From: Certhia americana
Taxonomy: Eukaryota; Chordata; Aves; Passeriformes; Certhiidae
DNA: 64,000 nt
NCBI GenBank assembly: GCA_018697195.1
Contig: CM031857.1
Location: 57,466,491 to 57,530,490 of the forward strand
Direction of reading: 5' to 3'
The notes under the pieces were generated by a model. That model made no database searches and had not been told where the DNA came from. It saw only the letters and a list, made by a program, of their open reading frames with translations. Both the position numbers and the translations under genes were made by a program. Positions 1-12,600 of the stretch are shown piece by piece. Each line of letters starts with the position of its first letter. The stretch's first letter is position 1.

Positions 1-434
1 GATATGGAGGGAATTGGATACTCAAGAAGAGTCTGAAGAAGACAGAAAGTCTGGTGAGGAGCTTCCTGAGCAGGCAATGGAGAGTTACCTTCATCTAGAG
101 GAAAGCCAGCTTTTCATTTCTTCATGTAGTGGTAAGCCATCTCTTGTAATTTAGTGTGATATCCACAGCAGTCTTCTGTTGGAAAAGCAAGCAGCTCTCT
201 GGTATGTGATACTGAGTCCTCTGAAGGCCTAGAGACAGTTTCTGCCTGATTGCGAAGGTCTCCAACCCAAGTTTCCCCATCCTTCTGATGACTGCTATAA
301 CCAGGAGTTTGCAAGCACCAGGTTAGTGTCTCATTTTGGAGTATTCTGTATTCATGCTATTTAAATATTCATAGGAGCAGATACTGTGTTGGAGGTCTCT
401 CCCAGGTGAGTCTTCCAAACACCAAACTACAGCA

Positions 435-469
435 TCTCTCTTACTCTCTCTCACTCTCTCTCTCTCTCT
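435..469. repeat. CT-rich dinucleotide microsatellite
   Basis: Interrupted (CT)n tract on the plus strand with short TTA and TCA interruptions. It is an ordinary simple repeat and may be polymorphic in length. Confidence 0.9.
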
Positions 470-3065
470 GGCCTAATGAATATTTAAGCTATGATAGTGA
501 TGACAGCCATAGAAAAGCCCATGAGAAAATTAATTCTGTCTTCATAGCAGAGTTTCAATAGAGTGCCGTAAGTAAAGCATTGGGGCCACACTGGATATGG
601 AGGATAAAAGAAAAGGTTGAATAGCTTACTCATTAAGTGAGCACTATCAAGCATGAGTACAGAATAAGGCAAGGACTATGTGGAAAAAATAGTATGTCAT
701 CAAGTAATTAAAGAGTGTGGAACAATGTGTATGTATAAGGGATTGAATTAATGTTTTCAGGAAATTTTAATTTACTAGCACTGGAATGCTTGACTTTACA
801 ATCTGAGCAATATTCATTTAGCGTACCTTTTGGTGTAGATAAGCTTGACATAAAGAGGAAGTGAGGGAGCCTCACAAAGCCTTAAAAAACATACTCCCTT
901 TTTCCTCCACCCCAATCACCTCTGAATGTGAAATTACGGTAGCTGGTTGAGATTCGTAATCAAACAGCGAAAACTTAGTGTACTTGATAATTATTGCCAC
1001 TGCATTTCCTCTGTAGTAATCATTTTCCTATTTTTAATTCCAAGCATTCTCTACCTCATCATTTTGCAGACTAACATGTAATGAATGCTATCAACAGGAG
1101 GTTTTTACAAAAGCCTCTACTGCTGCAGTTGGAGTTAAAGAGGGAGGGGGCAGGGGCATTATAAAGGGTGACGTTTTGAAGAGACATTATAATAGATGGC
1201 TAAATAAAAAAAGGTAATGAAGGTAGAATATTTTGCCTGCTGTTCTGCTGATGAATTTGCCCATGAGCAGATTGGAATATTTAAAATACATATTAGTTTT
1301 TCAAAAACATTTGTCAAAGGTCAAATACTTTTCTGGTTATTTATATTGAAGCAAGAAAAACCTTTCTGTGGAACAGGCTGCTTCTTTGTGGGATAGACAT
1401 GAGGAAATCTGTTCCCAATTAATTTATGGGAATAATTCTCCATTTCATAAGTGACTCTTGTGTGTGTGTTTGTTATTCAGAATGTGGATGGTTTTGACTG
1501 ATCATATAAGTAATGTGACATGTTACAATGAGTCACAACACACTGAACTCAGTTTATAGTAAAAACATTTAGTTGTCTTCTGTTGTAAGTTAAGCTCTCT
1601 GTTTTCTGCTATTCACAGAGAGTTGCCCTTCTCAATAGTTCTCCCCCTTCCTCTAGGAACATTTCCCTAAAACAGTGGGAGAAAATGAACACAATAGGGA
1701 CTGAAGTGAATTAATTTTGCCATCTACAAGGTTGTGTGTGATTTTTATTTGGGAATAGGGCAGTGTTTGCCTAGTACTAATGATTAATGACTGATGAAAG
1801 GATTATTTTTAGAAATACCCATGAGAATAGTCAGACATGAAAATACACACATGATGTTTCTAAATTCTCTAATGCTTTTATAGTGAAAAGATAATGGACA
1901 TAAAAAAAATGTGTCTTGTAGATATCTAAACCAATTATTATGTTGTATAAAGCACTTTTTATATTGATTTGTCAGAAGCCTTTTATGTTTCGGTAGCTTG
2001 CCAAAAAGTCATTATGGCATAATATCTCTGCTAGTCTGTAATACACGTGTGCTTCTGCTTTAGCAAAACCACTTCTAAATATCACATTTGTGTGAATTGG
2101 GACACACAAACAAATATCATTTAGGATTTTTGCAGTCCTGCAGAAGTTCTGAGAGTCTTTGGAGTCTTTTTGAAGTGGAGAAACAATAGAGGTTTTTATC
2201 ATCTCACTCAGTTAAAATGACTAACTCTGGAAGAGCAGAGGTGTGCTCACAGCCTGCCCAAAGCATCCATACAAAGATCCCACAGAAGAATTTTATTAGC
2301 TGACTGCTAAGTTTCTCCCCCCTTATTTCTAGACTGACCTTTTAAATAGGGGATGCGACTCAGTCACAACTAGAAGGGAGTTGCTGAAACCAAGTTTTAC
2401 AGTTCCAGATCAATTTGGGCTTAGCGCTGATGCTGGCTATGTGAGGATGATTTCTTCATTGAAGAGTAGAATGAGCTTTCAGTTATTTTGGGATTTCAGG
2501 CTGAATTATGCTGTGTGCATGGGTTTACCACTAGTATGGTAAAAGGCAGGCCCTTGCTGCCAGGCTGTCAGGGCAGTCTGAGGTGTGGGCTTTGAGTGCT
2601 TTTGACCTGTGTATCAGGACAGAGAGGGTGGCAATCCTGCCAACTGCAGCTACAGGTGGTTATTTTGTATTCTTCAGGCCAGCCCTCACTGCACTTAAGA
2701 ACCAGTAGACATTACTAAAACACAATGTAGTCACATTTAGCCTATCGAACATCATATCCTGGTCATTTTTTCTGGGATTTATTTATGAGAATTGTGTCTT
2801 TTCAATGAAAAGCTTTTTCTCTCTATGTATAATGGCTGACATGTTAAGTTTGGCACAACTGAAGTGGAAGACTGATCCTCTGAAAGTGGCTTTTTGGTTC
2901 AGTTTTGGATCCATCTGGTTTAATTTAGAATACTCCCTGCGTCAAGTTGGTGACTGTCGTGTTTTAACTGGGAATACAGATGCAGCTTTTTCACCCAAGG
3001 AGGTAATTTATGACTGTGACCAAATTTCCACTTTGCTGTAGAAAGACATCCAGAGGTCAGTCCAT
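470..3065. other. Unique AT-rich non-coding DNA
   Basis: Apart from the promoter-like cluster near 1140-1174, I see no repeat family, RNA gene or convincing coding exon. The open frames are short, with ordinary composition and no recognisable domain. The frame at 2805-3041 (+) and the minus frames at 484-672 and 1972-2202 were inspected and not recognised. Confidence 0.6.
1140..1174 (+). promoter_or_regulatory. Promoter-like motif cluster (G-rich box, TATAAAG, TGACGT)
   Basis: A G-rich stretch (GGGAGGGGGCAGGGGC) lies directly upstream of TATAAAG at 1160-1166, and TGACGT, a CRE half-site type motif, follows at 1169-1174. This spacing resembles a TATA core promoter. No CpG enrichment or recognised downstream exon supports it, and short motifs of this kind arise by chance. 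Confidence 0.15.
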
Positions 3066-3113
3066 GGTCCAAGATTTGTGTGGCACAATGGTCCAAGATT
3101 TGTGTGGCACAAT
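3066..3113. repeat. 24-bp perfect tandem duplication
   Basis: Two identical adjacent 24-nt copies, 3066-3089 and 3090-3113, each starting GGTCCAAGATTTGTG. The pair sits right beside the end of the CR1 fragment that starts at about 3120. Perfect identity suggests slippage or a duplication much younger than the decayed CR1. Confidence 0.95.
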
Positions 3114-3119
3114 GTGGCT

Positions 3120-4155
3120 TGTGTTCACATGAGGGCCAGCTCCTCTCCTTGTACTTGTCTCTCTTGCACTGAGGAGCCCAGAGCTGGATAGGGTACTCGA
3201 AGTGTGGACACATCAGTGTTGGATAGGGTAAAGATCAGCTCTCTCCACCAGATGACAATATTTTGTGTAATGCAGCATAGGGTACCATTGGCCTTCTTTG
3301 CAAACAGAGCACACTGCTGGCCCATACTTATCCTGGTGTCCACATCTGAATTTGCTTTCCAACTGAGTGGACCTCCAGGATGTGCCTGGGGTTTTTCCTC
3401 CCCAGATGTGAGATTTTGTTTTTCTTGTTGAACTTCATGAGGTTCCTGTTAACCCATTTCTCCAGCTTGTTGAAGTTCCTTGGTACATCAGCTTGACCCT
3501 CTGGTGTATCAGCCCCTCCTGGTTGAGAAATATGCTGAGACCACACCTTGTCCTGTCATCCTGATTATTGATGAAGATGTTGAACAGGATTGAAGCCTGT
3601 ACTCCATGGTGACAGGCTGGGATACCTTGCTAATTAATGCCTGGACTGACTAGACTTTGTGTCACTGACTGCCACCCTCTGGGCTCAGCCATGCAACCAG
3701 TTTTCAGTGCACTTCATAGTCTGCTCATCCAGCCCATACTTCATCAGCTTCTCTAGGAGGATCTTAAGGGAAACACTGTTAAAAGTCTTACTAAGATTCA
3801 GGTAGACAACAACTGCTGCTCTCCCTGCGTCTACTAGGCCAGTTATTTCATCATAGAAGCCTATCAGGCTGGTCAAGCATGACTTCATTTTGATGGATCC
3901 ATGCTGACTATTCCTGATAGTTTTCTTGTCCTTACTGCGCCTAGGTGTAGTTTCCTGGATTAGCAGGTCCATCACCTTCCCAGGGATCAATGTGAGTGGT
4001 TCACCACTCTTGCCCTTTTTGAAGACAAGAATGATGTTTACTTCCCTTCCTCAGGTACCTGTACCTGTTGCCATGATCATTTAAAATTAATTGAAAGTTC
4101 TGACATCAACCAGATCCCTCAACACTTGTAGGCACATTCTATCAGTGCTCTGGTC
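3120..4155 (-). mobile_element. CR1 LINE fragment, decayed reverse transcriptase (ORF2) region
   Basis: The minus strand encodes remnants of the CR1 ORF2 reverse transcriptase, in order from high to low coordinate. A block at 3990-3685 contains YLNLSKTFNSVS and KYGLDEQTMKCTENWLHG. A block at 3546-3328 contains ADTPEGQADV and LEKWVNRNLMKFNK. A block at 3343-3125 contains MGQQCALFAKKANGTL, and nearby is EYPIQLWAPQCKRDK. In CR1-type RTs the first of these is YLDFSKAFDTVS, so both Asp residues of motif A are Asn here. The reading frame is broken several times, and the catalytic FADD segment is not intact in the region between the blocks. Sequence from about 4010 to 4155 matches the upstream RT region by eye. 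This is a dead, 5'-truncated and internally decayed copy, and boundaries are approximate. Confidence 0.88.
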
Positions 4156-4179
4156 TAATTGATGAAATGGTAATTGCTC

Positions 4180-4238
4180 GACGGCTGGACTTGATGATGC
4201 TGGAGGTCTTTTACAATCTAATGATTCTGTGATTCTGT
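4180..4238 (+). mobile_element. CR1 3'-end remnant
   Basis: The sequence around GGACTTGATGATGCTGGAGG, followed by a 'TTTTACAATCTAATGATTCTG' type tail and a second GATTCTGT, matches the CR1 3' UTR and terminal octamer repeat. It lies on the opposite strand to the adjoining CR1 RT fragment, so this is a separate insertion or the product of rearrangement. Confidence 0.7.
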
Positions 4239-7200
4239 AACTGTTCCCATCCATGCATCTAAAATTATCCCCAAATTCAGGCTGTCTGTGCCCAAGTATC
4301 TGTTGTGAATGGCCTCAGAGTGGTGCTAATTTTTTAATAGTGCTGTGAAAAGAAAGCTCCTCTGTGCCAGAAGTGCGTCAGAGAAACCACTTGCAAATGA
4401 ATATATTTGGGCCCATGCCCCGGTCCTCTTTCTTTTATTGATATTGATGCATCCATGTAGTCTGAGCAGTTGCTTTCCCTAGGGAAGAGTTTCACATGAT
4501 TTACTGCTACTTGAATTTGGTCTTTTTTGCCTCTGGCTTTCTACAAGTACCTAAAACTTCCAGCATGGAATAGGAGTTCACCAGCCCAGAGAGCCACCAT
4601 TTGAAATCTTGGTGCTCTACTGCCCTCAAGTCTGTAAAAGCAGAAGATTGTCTGGGAATGGAGACTGATGATATTTTTTAATAGAACAAGAACAACTGTA
4701 CTTAATTTTTAATTTATAAAAGAATTCAGTGTTTGCTCAGGAAGGGATTTGAGGCCTTTAGTATTTTTTAAAATTTATTTTATTTTAGATGAAGGCAACC
4801 AAAGCTGTTGTTCTTAAGCACAGTAGTTTTACAAGCAAGCTCTCATAGGAGTGAAGAGTTACTCTCCAATGCTTAAGCACTATTCTGTATAATTATGGAT
4901 ATTTTTTTCCTTCCAAAAATATTTTTTTTGAGAAGCTGACATTTCAAAGGCTTTCAATTCTGTGTGTCACTATCAAATAATCTTTTTTGTACTTGGCTGT
5001 TTATTATTGGATTGCAACAACGATAAAGCTCTAGGGGTTTTGTCTCCTTTGGTATGTTAATTAGCTATTTTTCCTTTGATCTTTTTCTTACTGAAAAGAG
5101 TGAAAAACTATCTCGGTAGGGAATCTTACTGATGTACATTCTTCCCCTCATCTCCATAATCTGAGGATCAGAGGGAGACAACAAATTTCACTGCTGAGTG
5201 AGGTTGCTATAGGCCTTAGTTATAATGTACTTGGTTTCTAAATAATCCCACCACCGTTTATATTTGAAATACTGAAGAGGAACCTTTGAGAGAAAGAAAT
5301 GCAAAAATAATTAATTTTAAACTGTGAACCACCTTAATTAATTTAACTTTTTCTTGAAGTTTTATGCTCATGCATATGCCACAAGCTCTTTCTTGTATGC
5401 CTCTACACATTTTTTTTTTCTTTTTTTTTCTCCTTCCATTTTACTGTTGGCTTTTGATATGTTTTCAGTTCTCACAGAAATAAAATATAGGCTAAGCCCA
5501 GAGTAACTATTGAGTGAACTTTTAAAGTAATAAATGTTAGAATAGCTTTCCTACGGAAATGATGAAACTCCTGTAACTTTGGACCGTTGAAAAGGATTGG
5601 GCAGAACTGTGAAGTGGTGGGGAAAAAGCTCATACATCTACACACACAGATTATGCATTTCTGTCTCTCAAAGTCCTTCCTCAAAAGCTGTCAGCCTCAT
5701 ATAGCATTTCTTTAAAAAAATGAAGTAAAAGCCCTTCAGTGAGAGGCAGAGCTGCTTCATGGGGCAGTCCAGCAGTGGCAGAAGTGTAGGCAAGATTACC
5801 TACCAGAGACTTTCCAAACAGTTTCTTTGAGCCAGTTTATCAGTTTCCACAGGAGATGGACAAAACATGAGGCAACCTTGCTGTTGAGATTCTTGTGTCC
5901 TGCAATGGGGGATGTGACCAAATCTTGATATTCACAGTAGAGACAATTACAATTGAAATGGTCATGTAGTCTGCCTTGGCAGGCAGGGAAGGTAACCTGG
6001 CACTTGCAGAGCAAGAATGATGTTATGCCAAAGAAAATGTCAGGTGAACTCTTTGCTAATGGCATCCATTTCTCTCCAGTGCCCAGTTCATATCTGTATC
6101 AAATTGATGGTGTTTTCTGAAAGGGGAAGGGACAAATCTTTCCTCTTCAAGGTTACCTTGCATGTGAAAAGGTGAGGAGTACCTAAGGTGCTCTTGCTGC
6201 CATCCAACCATTGCTGCTGTTGGAGCTCAACTTTACTGTCTCAGCTGTGTACATGCATAGGAGGAAGTGCAGGATTGTTTTTGTAGTACAGGTATATCAC
6301 CTGCTGAGGGATGTGTTGGTATTCTCCTGCTGTGAACCCTGGGCTTGGAAACCATTCCATTAACTTGCAAGAATTTCAATTCAATCATTAAAATACAGTG
6401 TTTAATTCAATCTGAGGTGCCTGAATCTCAGACACCCATATGGGTCTGACTTTTGAAGGAGACACCACTAACAAAAATTGCTAGTTCTCCTGGAGCAGCT
6501 GGAAGTCTTATGGAATCTTTTATGACACTTAGACAGCTCAATGTTGCTCTAAGAGGGGATGCACTTGAAGTACTGAAATTTGTGTTAGCATGCAATTGAA
6601 ATTTCTAAGCTTCCATCGCAATGGATGAAGGTCTAGTCAATGCAGTAGAGTCTTGAGAGATAGACTTTGTCTAAAATAAATACCTTCATGTGACCAGCTG
6701 ATTTCAAATATCTAATATGCTTCTACATTCTGGGCCTGAATTCCATCCCTGCTATGTAAAGATCCAGTTCAATGTGCCTACATTATTGTGGCACATACTG
6801 CAGTTTAAGATACTCCCACTTGGCTACTAGCTCCTATTCCAGTAGGTCATAGGTCCTATGTCATATGTGACAACCCCATTGGATACTGCAGTCCATCTAG
6901 GACACCTGAAATGGCACTAGATACCTATATATGTGCAACGGACTTGAACATTGGATGTCTGCTTTTTTGTGAGCTCAGAAGTTCCCCAGAAATATGTCTT
7001 TTTGTCCACTGAGTACAAAAGATGCCTATTTCAGATATTGAGACATCTGTGGTAGATCTCTAGATATGATCAAGTGAATTCTAAATCAAGTTTCTGGTTT
7101 TCTGGGCACATGCATCTCAAAGACACCTGGGATTCCTACTTTTTCCAAGATGGTAGTACATTTGTCATTTCTCTGGAGCATCTACATGACATAATCTCTG

Positions 7201-7252
7201 CCCAGGTGTTTCTGACACAAAATCAAAAATGAATTAAAATCATGTTGAAGTT
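4239..7252. other. Unique non-coding DNA
   Basis: Mostly AT-rich with T-rich patches, for example near 5410-5430. The frames at 5472-5684 (-) and 5796-6065 (-) show no family signature. I see no repeat family or RNA gene. Confidence 0.6.
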
Positions 7253-7691
7253 GTTCATTGAGGAGAGGCTTTGCCTATGTTAGGGAGACATAAGAGGTTT
7301 CTCCCACAGAAAAATGTTATACCCTGTTCTGTTATGCCAATGTACCCTGTTCTGCTCCTTCAATCATCCCTGTTAATCCCCTCCCCATCCCTGTGTCCCT
7401 CAGTCACTCCTTCCCAATTTCCCCATTGGCTCACATAACCCAATCCCACCTTTGTACCCCCATGCCCCCTGATGATTTGTCCCTGATGCTCTCCCAGCCC
7501 TCAGCACCCATATACTTGAACCTGAACCCTTCCCATGAGCCTTGCTTTTGACCCTGGACTGTCTGCATGCGTGGCTGGAATAAACATCTCTGTGATCCCA
7601 TACAAAGGCTCTTCCTGCTTCTCTTTACCATCTCCACATCAACAGTTGTGGAGTCCACATCTCCACAGCTATCCTGGTTGCAACAGTTCAT
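7253..7691 (+). mobile_element. Solo LTR of an endogenous retrovirus, with 6-bp target-site duplication
   Basis: The LTR spans 7259-7685 (427 bp), begins TG and ends CA. It is flanked by a perfect 6-bp direct repeat GTTCAT at 7253-7258 and 7686-7691. Inside, a C-rich U3-like half holds an inverted CAAT-type ATTGG at 7425-7429, and an AATAAA polyadenylation signal at 7579-7584 sets the plus-strand sense. No gag, pol or env sequence or second LTR is adjacent, so this is a solo LTR left by recombination between two LTRs. A 6-bp duplication is typical of class II (ERVK/beta-like) elements; that class assignment is inference. The open frames across it are incidental. Confidence 0.8.
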
Positions 7692-8839
7692 GAGTGATTT
7701 TGATGTTTTTGCCTTCCTTTTGCAGCTCTACAACCATGGGATGCAAGTTGTTGCTATGATACAAAGAACATGGGATATCTTTTTTGCCATAGTGAAATCT
7801 CTGGTGTTAATTTCTGAAATGTGCTGCTTGCACAACATCTTTCCTCAAGTTTTTCCCCACTATCTCTAAGACTTAATATGTTAGAACAGTGTCTGTCAAC
7901 CAAAGGTAATGAAAAAAAGAAGACAGGAGGATTTAGATCCTGTTATAGTCTTATGCAATAAAAATCTTGTTCCCTCAAGGATCAGCTATTCTCAGCAGGG
8001 CTTAGGTGGGATTCCCATTGGTCTGTGTAATTACAGGAGGAGGGATTCTTGCTTTCTGCTCCAAGTTAGGCAACCAAGTCTGAGCTAGACACATGACCTT
8101 TCTTTCACTGAAATTGAAGAGAGAAATTGAAGTCTCCAGAGATTTGCATTTAAGACTGCTCTAATAAATCACTCTCTGGATGTGCTCATTTCTGACTGCT
8201 GACTATAAAAGACACCTAAAATCATGAGCTCACCCAAACTCAGACATTTATATAGTCAATGAAATAAAAGTGTCGTATATGGAACTGAGACCAGTGGAGG
8301 ATTTTCTCCTGGTCTTCAAGATTAAATGTTCTGTCATGAGTGTGAATTCAGAAAGCTGTATATACAAGACCATTATTTTTATAAGACATTTACTGTTATG
8401 CTACTTTGTAAATATTCAAAAAGTGACCTTCAAATGGAAGTCATCAGTGTTTTCAGGAAAATGTGATAAAGTCTGCTTGGCAATCACATCTAAACTTAAG
8501 GCATGGTGGCGAACAAAATATGCACTGAGTTAATGCTCACTGAATTAGGTCTGGTACAAACCCCCCTGGGCATGGAGGCAGGTTTCTATTTGTTCTGTCT
8601 GACCATCTCTTCAAGCACCCATTCTGTTTCTTTATTTCTGACCCCTTCACTCAAATGTTCTTCTTTTTCCTTTTTCTGTCTTCCTTTTTTCTGTTCTTTT
8701 TTGCTTGTCGTTTGATTGTCAGACAGTTCCTCAATTCTCCAAACTGTGTGTCATCCAGGGGGATGCTCAGAGTTCCTTGAACTTTGTGGTCTTTCACTCT
8801 ACCACCACATCTTCAGTGAGGTTTATCAGTTTTGCTCTG
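7692..8839. other. Unique non-coding DNA
   Basis: Nothing recognisable. The frames at 8270-8533 and 8503-8715 (+) lack domain signatures; the second ends in a pyrimidine-rich low-complexity stretch. Confidence 0.55.
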
Positions 8840-9634
8840 TCCTAACCCATCTAACATGTTTATCAGTGACCTAGAGGAGGTGATGAACTCATCAAGCTTA
8901 ACTGGGAAGCACGAGTCAATATACTCAAGAACAGAGCTGCCAGAGAGACACAAAGAGCAGCCTGGAAGAATGAGCTGACAGGAACCTTATGAAATGAGGA
9001 CCTGACAGACAGCAGGCTGCACATGAGCCCTACAGCACAGAGGGCAAAAACTTCCTTGAAGGTATGAGCAGGAATAGAGACAGTAAACTGATGGTAGTGA
9101 CGTTCTCCCCCTACTCAGCACTCATTAGATCATATCTAGGTACAGCAACCTCTTTTGGGGTCCCAGTACAGGTAAGTAATTGACAAACTGGAGCAAGTTC
9201 AGCAGGGCCCTTATGATGGTCAGGCATTAAAGCATGTGCCCTGTGAGGAGAGGCCAAGGCAACAGGATTCATTCAACCAGGAGATGATATGGATAAGGGG
9301 GACCATCCATACATCCTACAGAACCCTCAGCACCTATGAGAAGTATAGAGCCAGACTCTTCATAGTGGTGTGTGTGGATAGGATGAGAGAAATGATTGTG
9401 GTGAAAAAATATGGATTCAGAAGGCATGTAAGGAGAATCCATAAAGAGAGTCCAGCAGTGGAAGAGGTTTCCTGGGAGACTGTATAGCTTTCATCCCTGT
9501 AAATTTTCAAGATCTGACTGGATAAAATCCCAAGCAACTTTCTCTGACACCATAGCTGGCTCTACTTGGAGCAGGAGTTCAGACTGACAACTTCATGAGG
9601 TAGCTCCCATACAGAATTATCCTGTGATCCTGTG
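8840..9634 (+). mobile_element. CR1 LINE fragment, 3' part of ORF2 plus 3' UTR
   Basis: Plus-strand CR1 by eye. It opens with a 'TTTATCAGTGACCTAGA' segment, equivalent to the FINDLD region of CR1 RT. A cagcctggaagaatgagctg segment and a ccagtacaggtaagtaattg ... gacaaactggagcaag block follow, corresponding to the WVPVQ..DKLE region. It then has a ctgtgaggagaggcc block and a decayed 3' end with CCTGTGATCCTGTG at 9621-9634. Several indels and stops break the frame. The 83-codon frame at 9236-9487 is inside the element and is not a host gene. Confidence 0.8.
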
Positions 9635-12600
9635 TTTTAAACTTAGTCCTTGTCCTATATTCTTGCTTTAGCTAAACTGCAGTCCCTAATTTTGCTGATG
9701 CTGACCCTGCTTTGCTGACTTGGCTTCTTGGCTTGACCTTCGATATTACGGGCTTGATGTGCAGTGACCCACAAATGCATGGTGCAGTTGATTACTGCAG
9801 CCAACTCTCCTCTGCCTGGCAATCCCAGCAGTTAGAAACTTCAGTCTTTCTATGTCTGCAAGGACTCATTGCCATCATAAAAATTTCTGAAATTTCAGAT
9901 TTCATAACTACATTTTGCAACTTCTTCTTGCTCTTTCATCTTGCTGGGAATAGTATCTAAATCTGCCTGCCGTCACAGTGGGCTGAAGAACAGGCAAGAA
10001 GCAGTGGCATAATGGTTGCAGTAGGAGTGTGTATTTTTGTTATTAGCATCCTGAAAATGACAGAGGAATTGCAGCATCAGTTCTGTGTATAGTGAAGCCA
10101 TCATTATATATTCATCTGCTTTGAGGAAAAATAATTAGTCTACCTTGGGGCACTGTTGAAGAAATAAGGGGAAATAGACATTCCTGAGGAAACACACTGT
10201 GGGAGGAGAGAAGGCATGTGGGATTTGCAAAGAAGGTGTAGTTACAAGTGATAAGATAATTCTTTGGCTTTTGAGATAGAAAGGGAGAAAAATCTGGTTT
10301 ATTTGCTCCTGCAATTTATGTAAACAGTAATGTGCAGGTATTGAATTTTAACTCCATTTTGAGGACATGTTGCAGGATTATCCATATTCTCATGTTACTG
10401 CTAGAGACAGGAGGCATATAGTCTCAGTGTTCTTCTCACCTTAGCCAGCAAAGATCTGTCTAGGTAAATATTAAAATATGAATTTTTTTCTGCAGTTCAA
10501 GGTCAGCATCCTAGCTCATCCTTGAGTATGTTGTGCCAAACAAGACCAAGCATATCCACAGTCTGTTGACTGCAGAATCAGGATTTACAGATTGTGGGTG
10601 GTGGTGGAAAAGGAATTTATGAGGGAGATGGAGGCTTTATATGTGACAAAATATTTTGGTATGGCTGTGCTGGACTTTCTTCACTGTAAAATTATGTGGT
10701 GGAAGTTAGCAGTGGATTTGGTAATCAGAAAAAACTGCCCCAAACTCTCATACATACAATGTTCAGTGACTAGTTGACAATCTGCAACTACTGTTCTGAT
10801 TAACACACCATTCTCTGAGCATCATGGAGAAGCTGTCCCTGTATGTTCTTCAAGTTCCTGACAGCACAGACTTCTCACAAATTGCACTGCTGAAAGCTTA
10901 TTTTGTTCCCTGCTTTCTACCTTCTACTGTCTGATTGTCCTTGTTAAACAGATATATCCATCCCACTTCCCTGCAGAATTGAAGAGAGAAATAGCCTCTC
11001 AGTTTTATGTGGGCTTGGACGAAAAAATGAGCTAGCGTTGTTTCTGACATCCTCTGAGGATTTGGAGACATTCATTAGGAATTTCTCCTCCTCACACTGA
11101 TGCTGCGTAGGAGATTTGCTGCATTATTTTAGTGATGAGTTTGAATTGTGTGGCATTCTGTTTTCAAGTGTACTGTGGAACAAGGGGCGGGTGGTGTCAA
11201 AGATGATACTTTCTGCTAAATACATCAGGATCAACTAAATGAAGCTTACAGATAGGAAGATGACAAAATGTTAAAAAAAGTTTGACTGCAAAAGTCCTCA
11301 AAAATCACTTATTGCCACTATCTGCAGTAAGGCAGGATCTTAGGTGTACCTAAACCTTTGGTGACTGAGTGTTATCTTCTCAACTGTTACAAACCCTTCA
11401 CTGCTCAGCCATTGTGAATCCTAGATTTTACAACTGCCCCTTGCAGCAAACTGATATGCAACTACTCTTTCATTTCCAATGCCTTCTGAAATGTAAAATT
11501 AGTCTATAATACAAATTAAAAGTCTTTCTTTTTATGCTCTCCTTGGTGAAAAAGAAGTGCAGAAATGACTGGGTCATTGGAACAGGACAATCTGCTTCCA
11601 GAGGTTTTAATTGTGTAGGGCACGCCGGTACCTTTAATACCTTCCTGGTCCAAAAGACAACACTGTGCAGATCAAGATCTCTGCTGCTCATCTACAGTAG
11701 CTGACAAAAAGCACCTTCAGAGTAAAGGGCATTTTCCTAGTGTTAAAGTGAGCTCAAACCAATCTTTTTTTTTGAGGGTCAGAAATGACAAAATTGTAAA
11801 ATCAAATTTCTGGCTTTGCAGACGGTGTCCTGAGCATGGTAATGTAGCAGCCTGGATACTGCAGAGAGGAACAGGTTATGAGGGTTGTATTCACAGAGAT
11901 GCCCTGTGTCTGGTCCAGGGTCATCAGAGGAATTGAGCTGGTGGGGTGGAGAAAGGCAGCTTTGAACCTTTGTATGAAGGTGGGAATGCTGACACCTCCC
12001 CAGCTGCTCCCCGTCTGCTCCACTCACACCAAATGTCCTTCCATTTGCTCAGAGTCAAACAGGCAGAAGGAAGCCAAATGTTGCACAAGCTTCATGAGGT
12101 TGCTAATTATGATGGCTGCCTGGAGTTGATGTGGTAAATAGAAATACCACAGCTGAGTCCAAATGGACATGGTGGTGTGTGTTTTTACTTTGCAGAAGCA
12201 AACTGAACATGAAGGCTTGATAACATCTGATCCAAGTCCTCTGAGCATAACCCAGCATACGGTACCCTGTGTGATGAGGGACATGTCAGGTGGACCATTT
12301 GGACAAAGAAAGTGACCCAAACTATCCCACAGACCACATTAAGGAGGCTTTGGATCTATACATAGATAAATAACACAGCTGAACAGCTGTATACCACATA
12401 GCTGCTGGTGACCTTGTATTTCCAATCTGTCCCAAAAGGTACTTATTCCAGAAAAGCAGTGAGTACTTTTGTGTAAATACAGAGAGTGATCATGTCTGTG
12501 TTTAACATACACATTTAATGAACAATAAAATTGCAAAGTCAGTATTTAGGAATAAATAGAGTTATTATCAAACTTAAATTTATTAAATTTATGCAGTACT

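Noticed and set aside
3204..3431. Plus-strand frames over the CR1 RT fragment
   Set aside because: Antisense to a decayed CR1 reverse transcriptase that explains the sequence.
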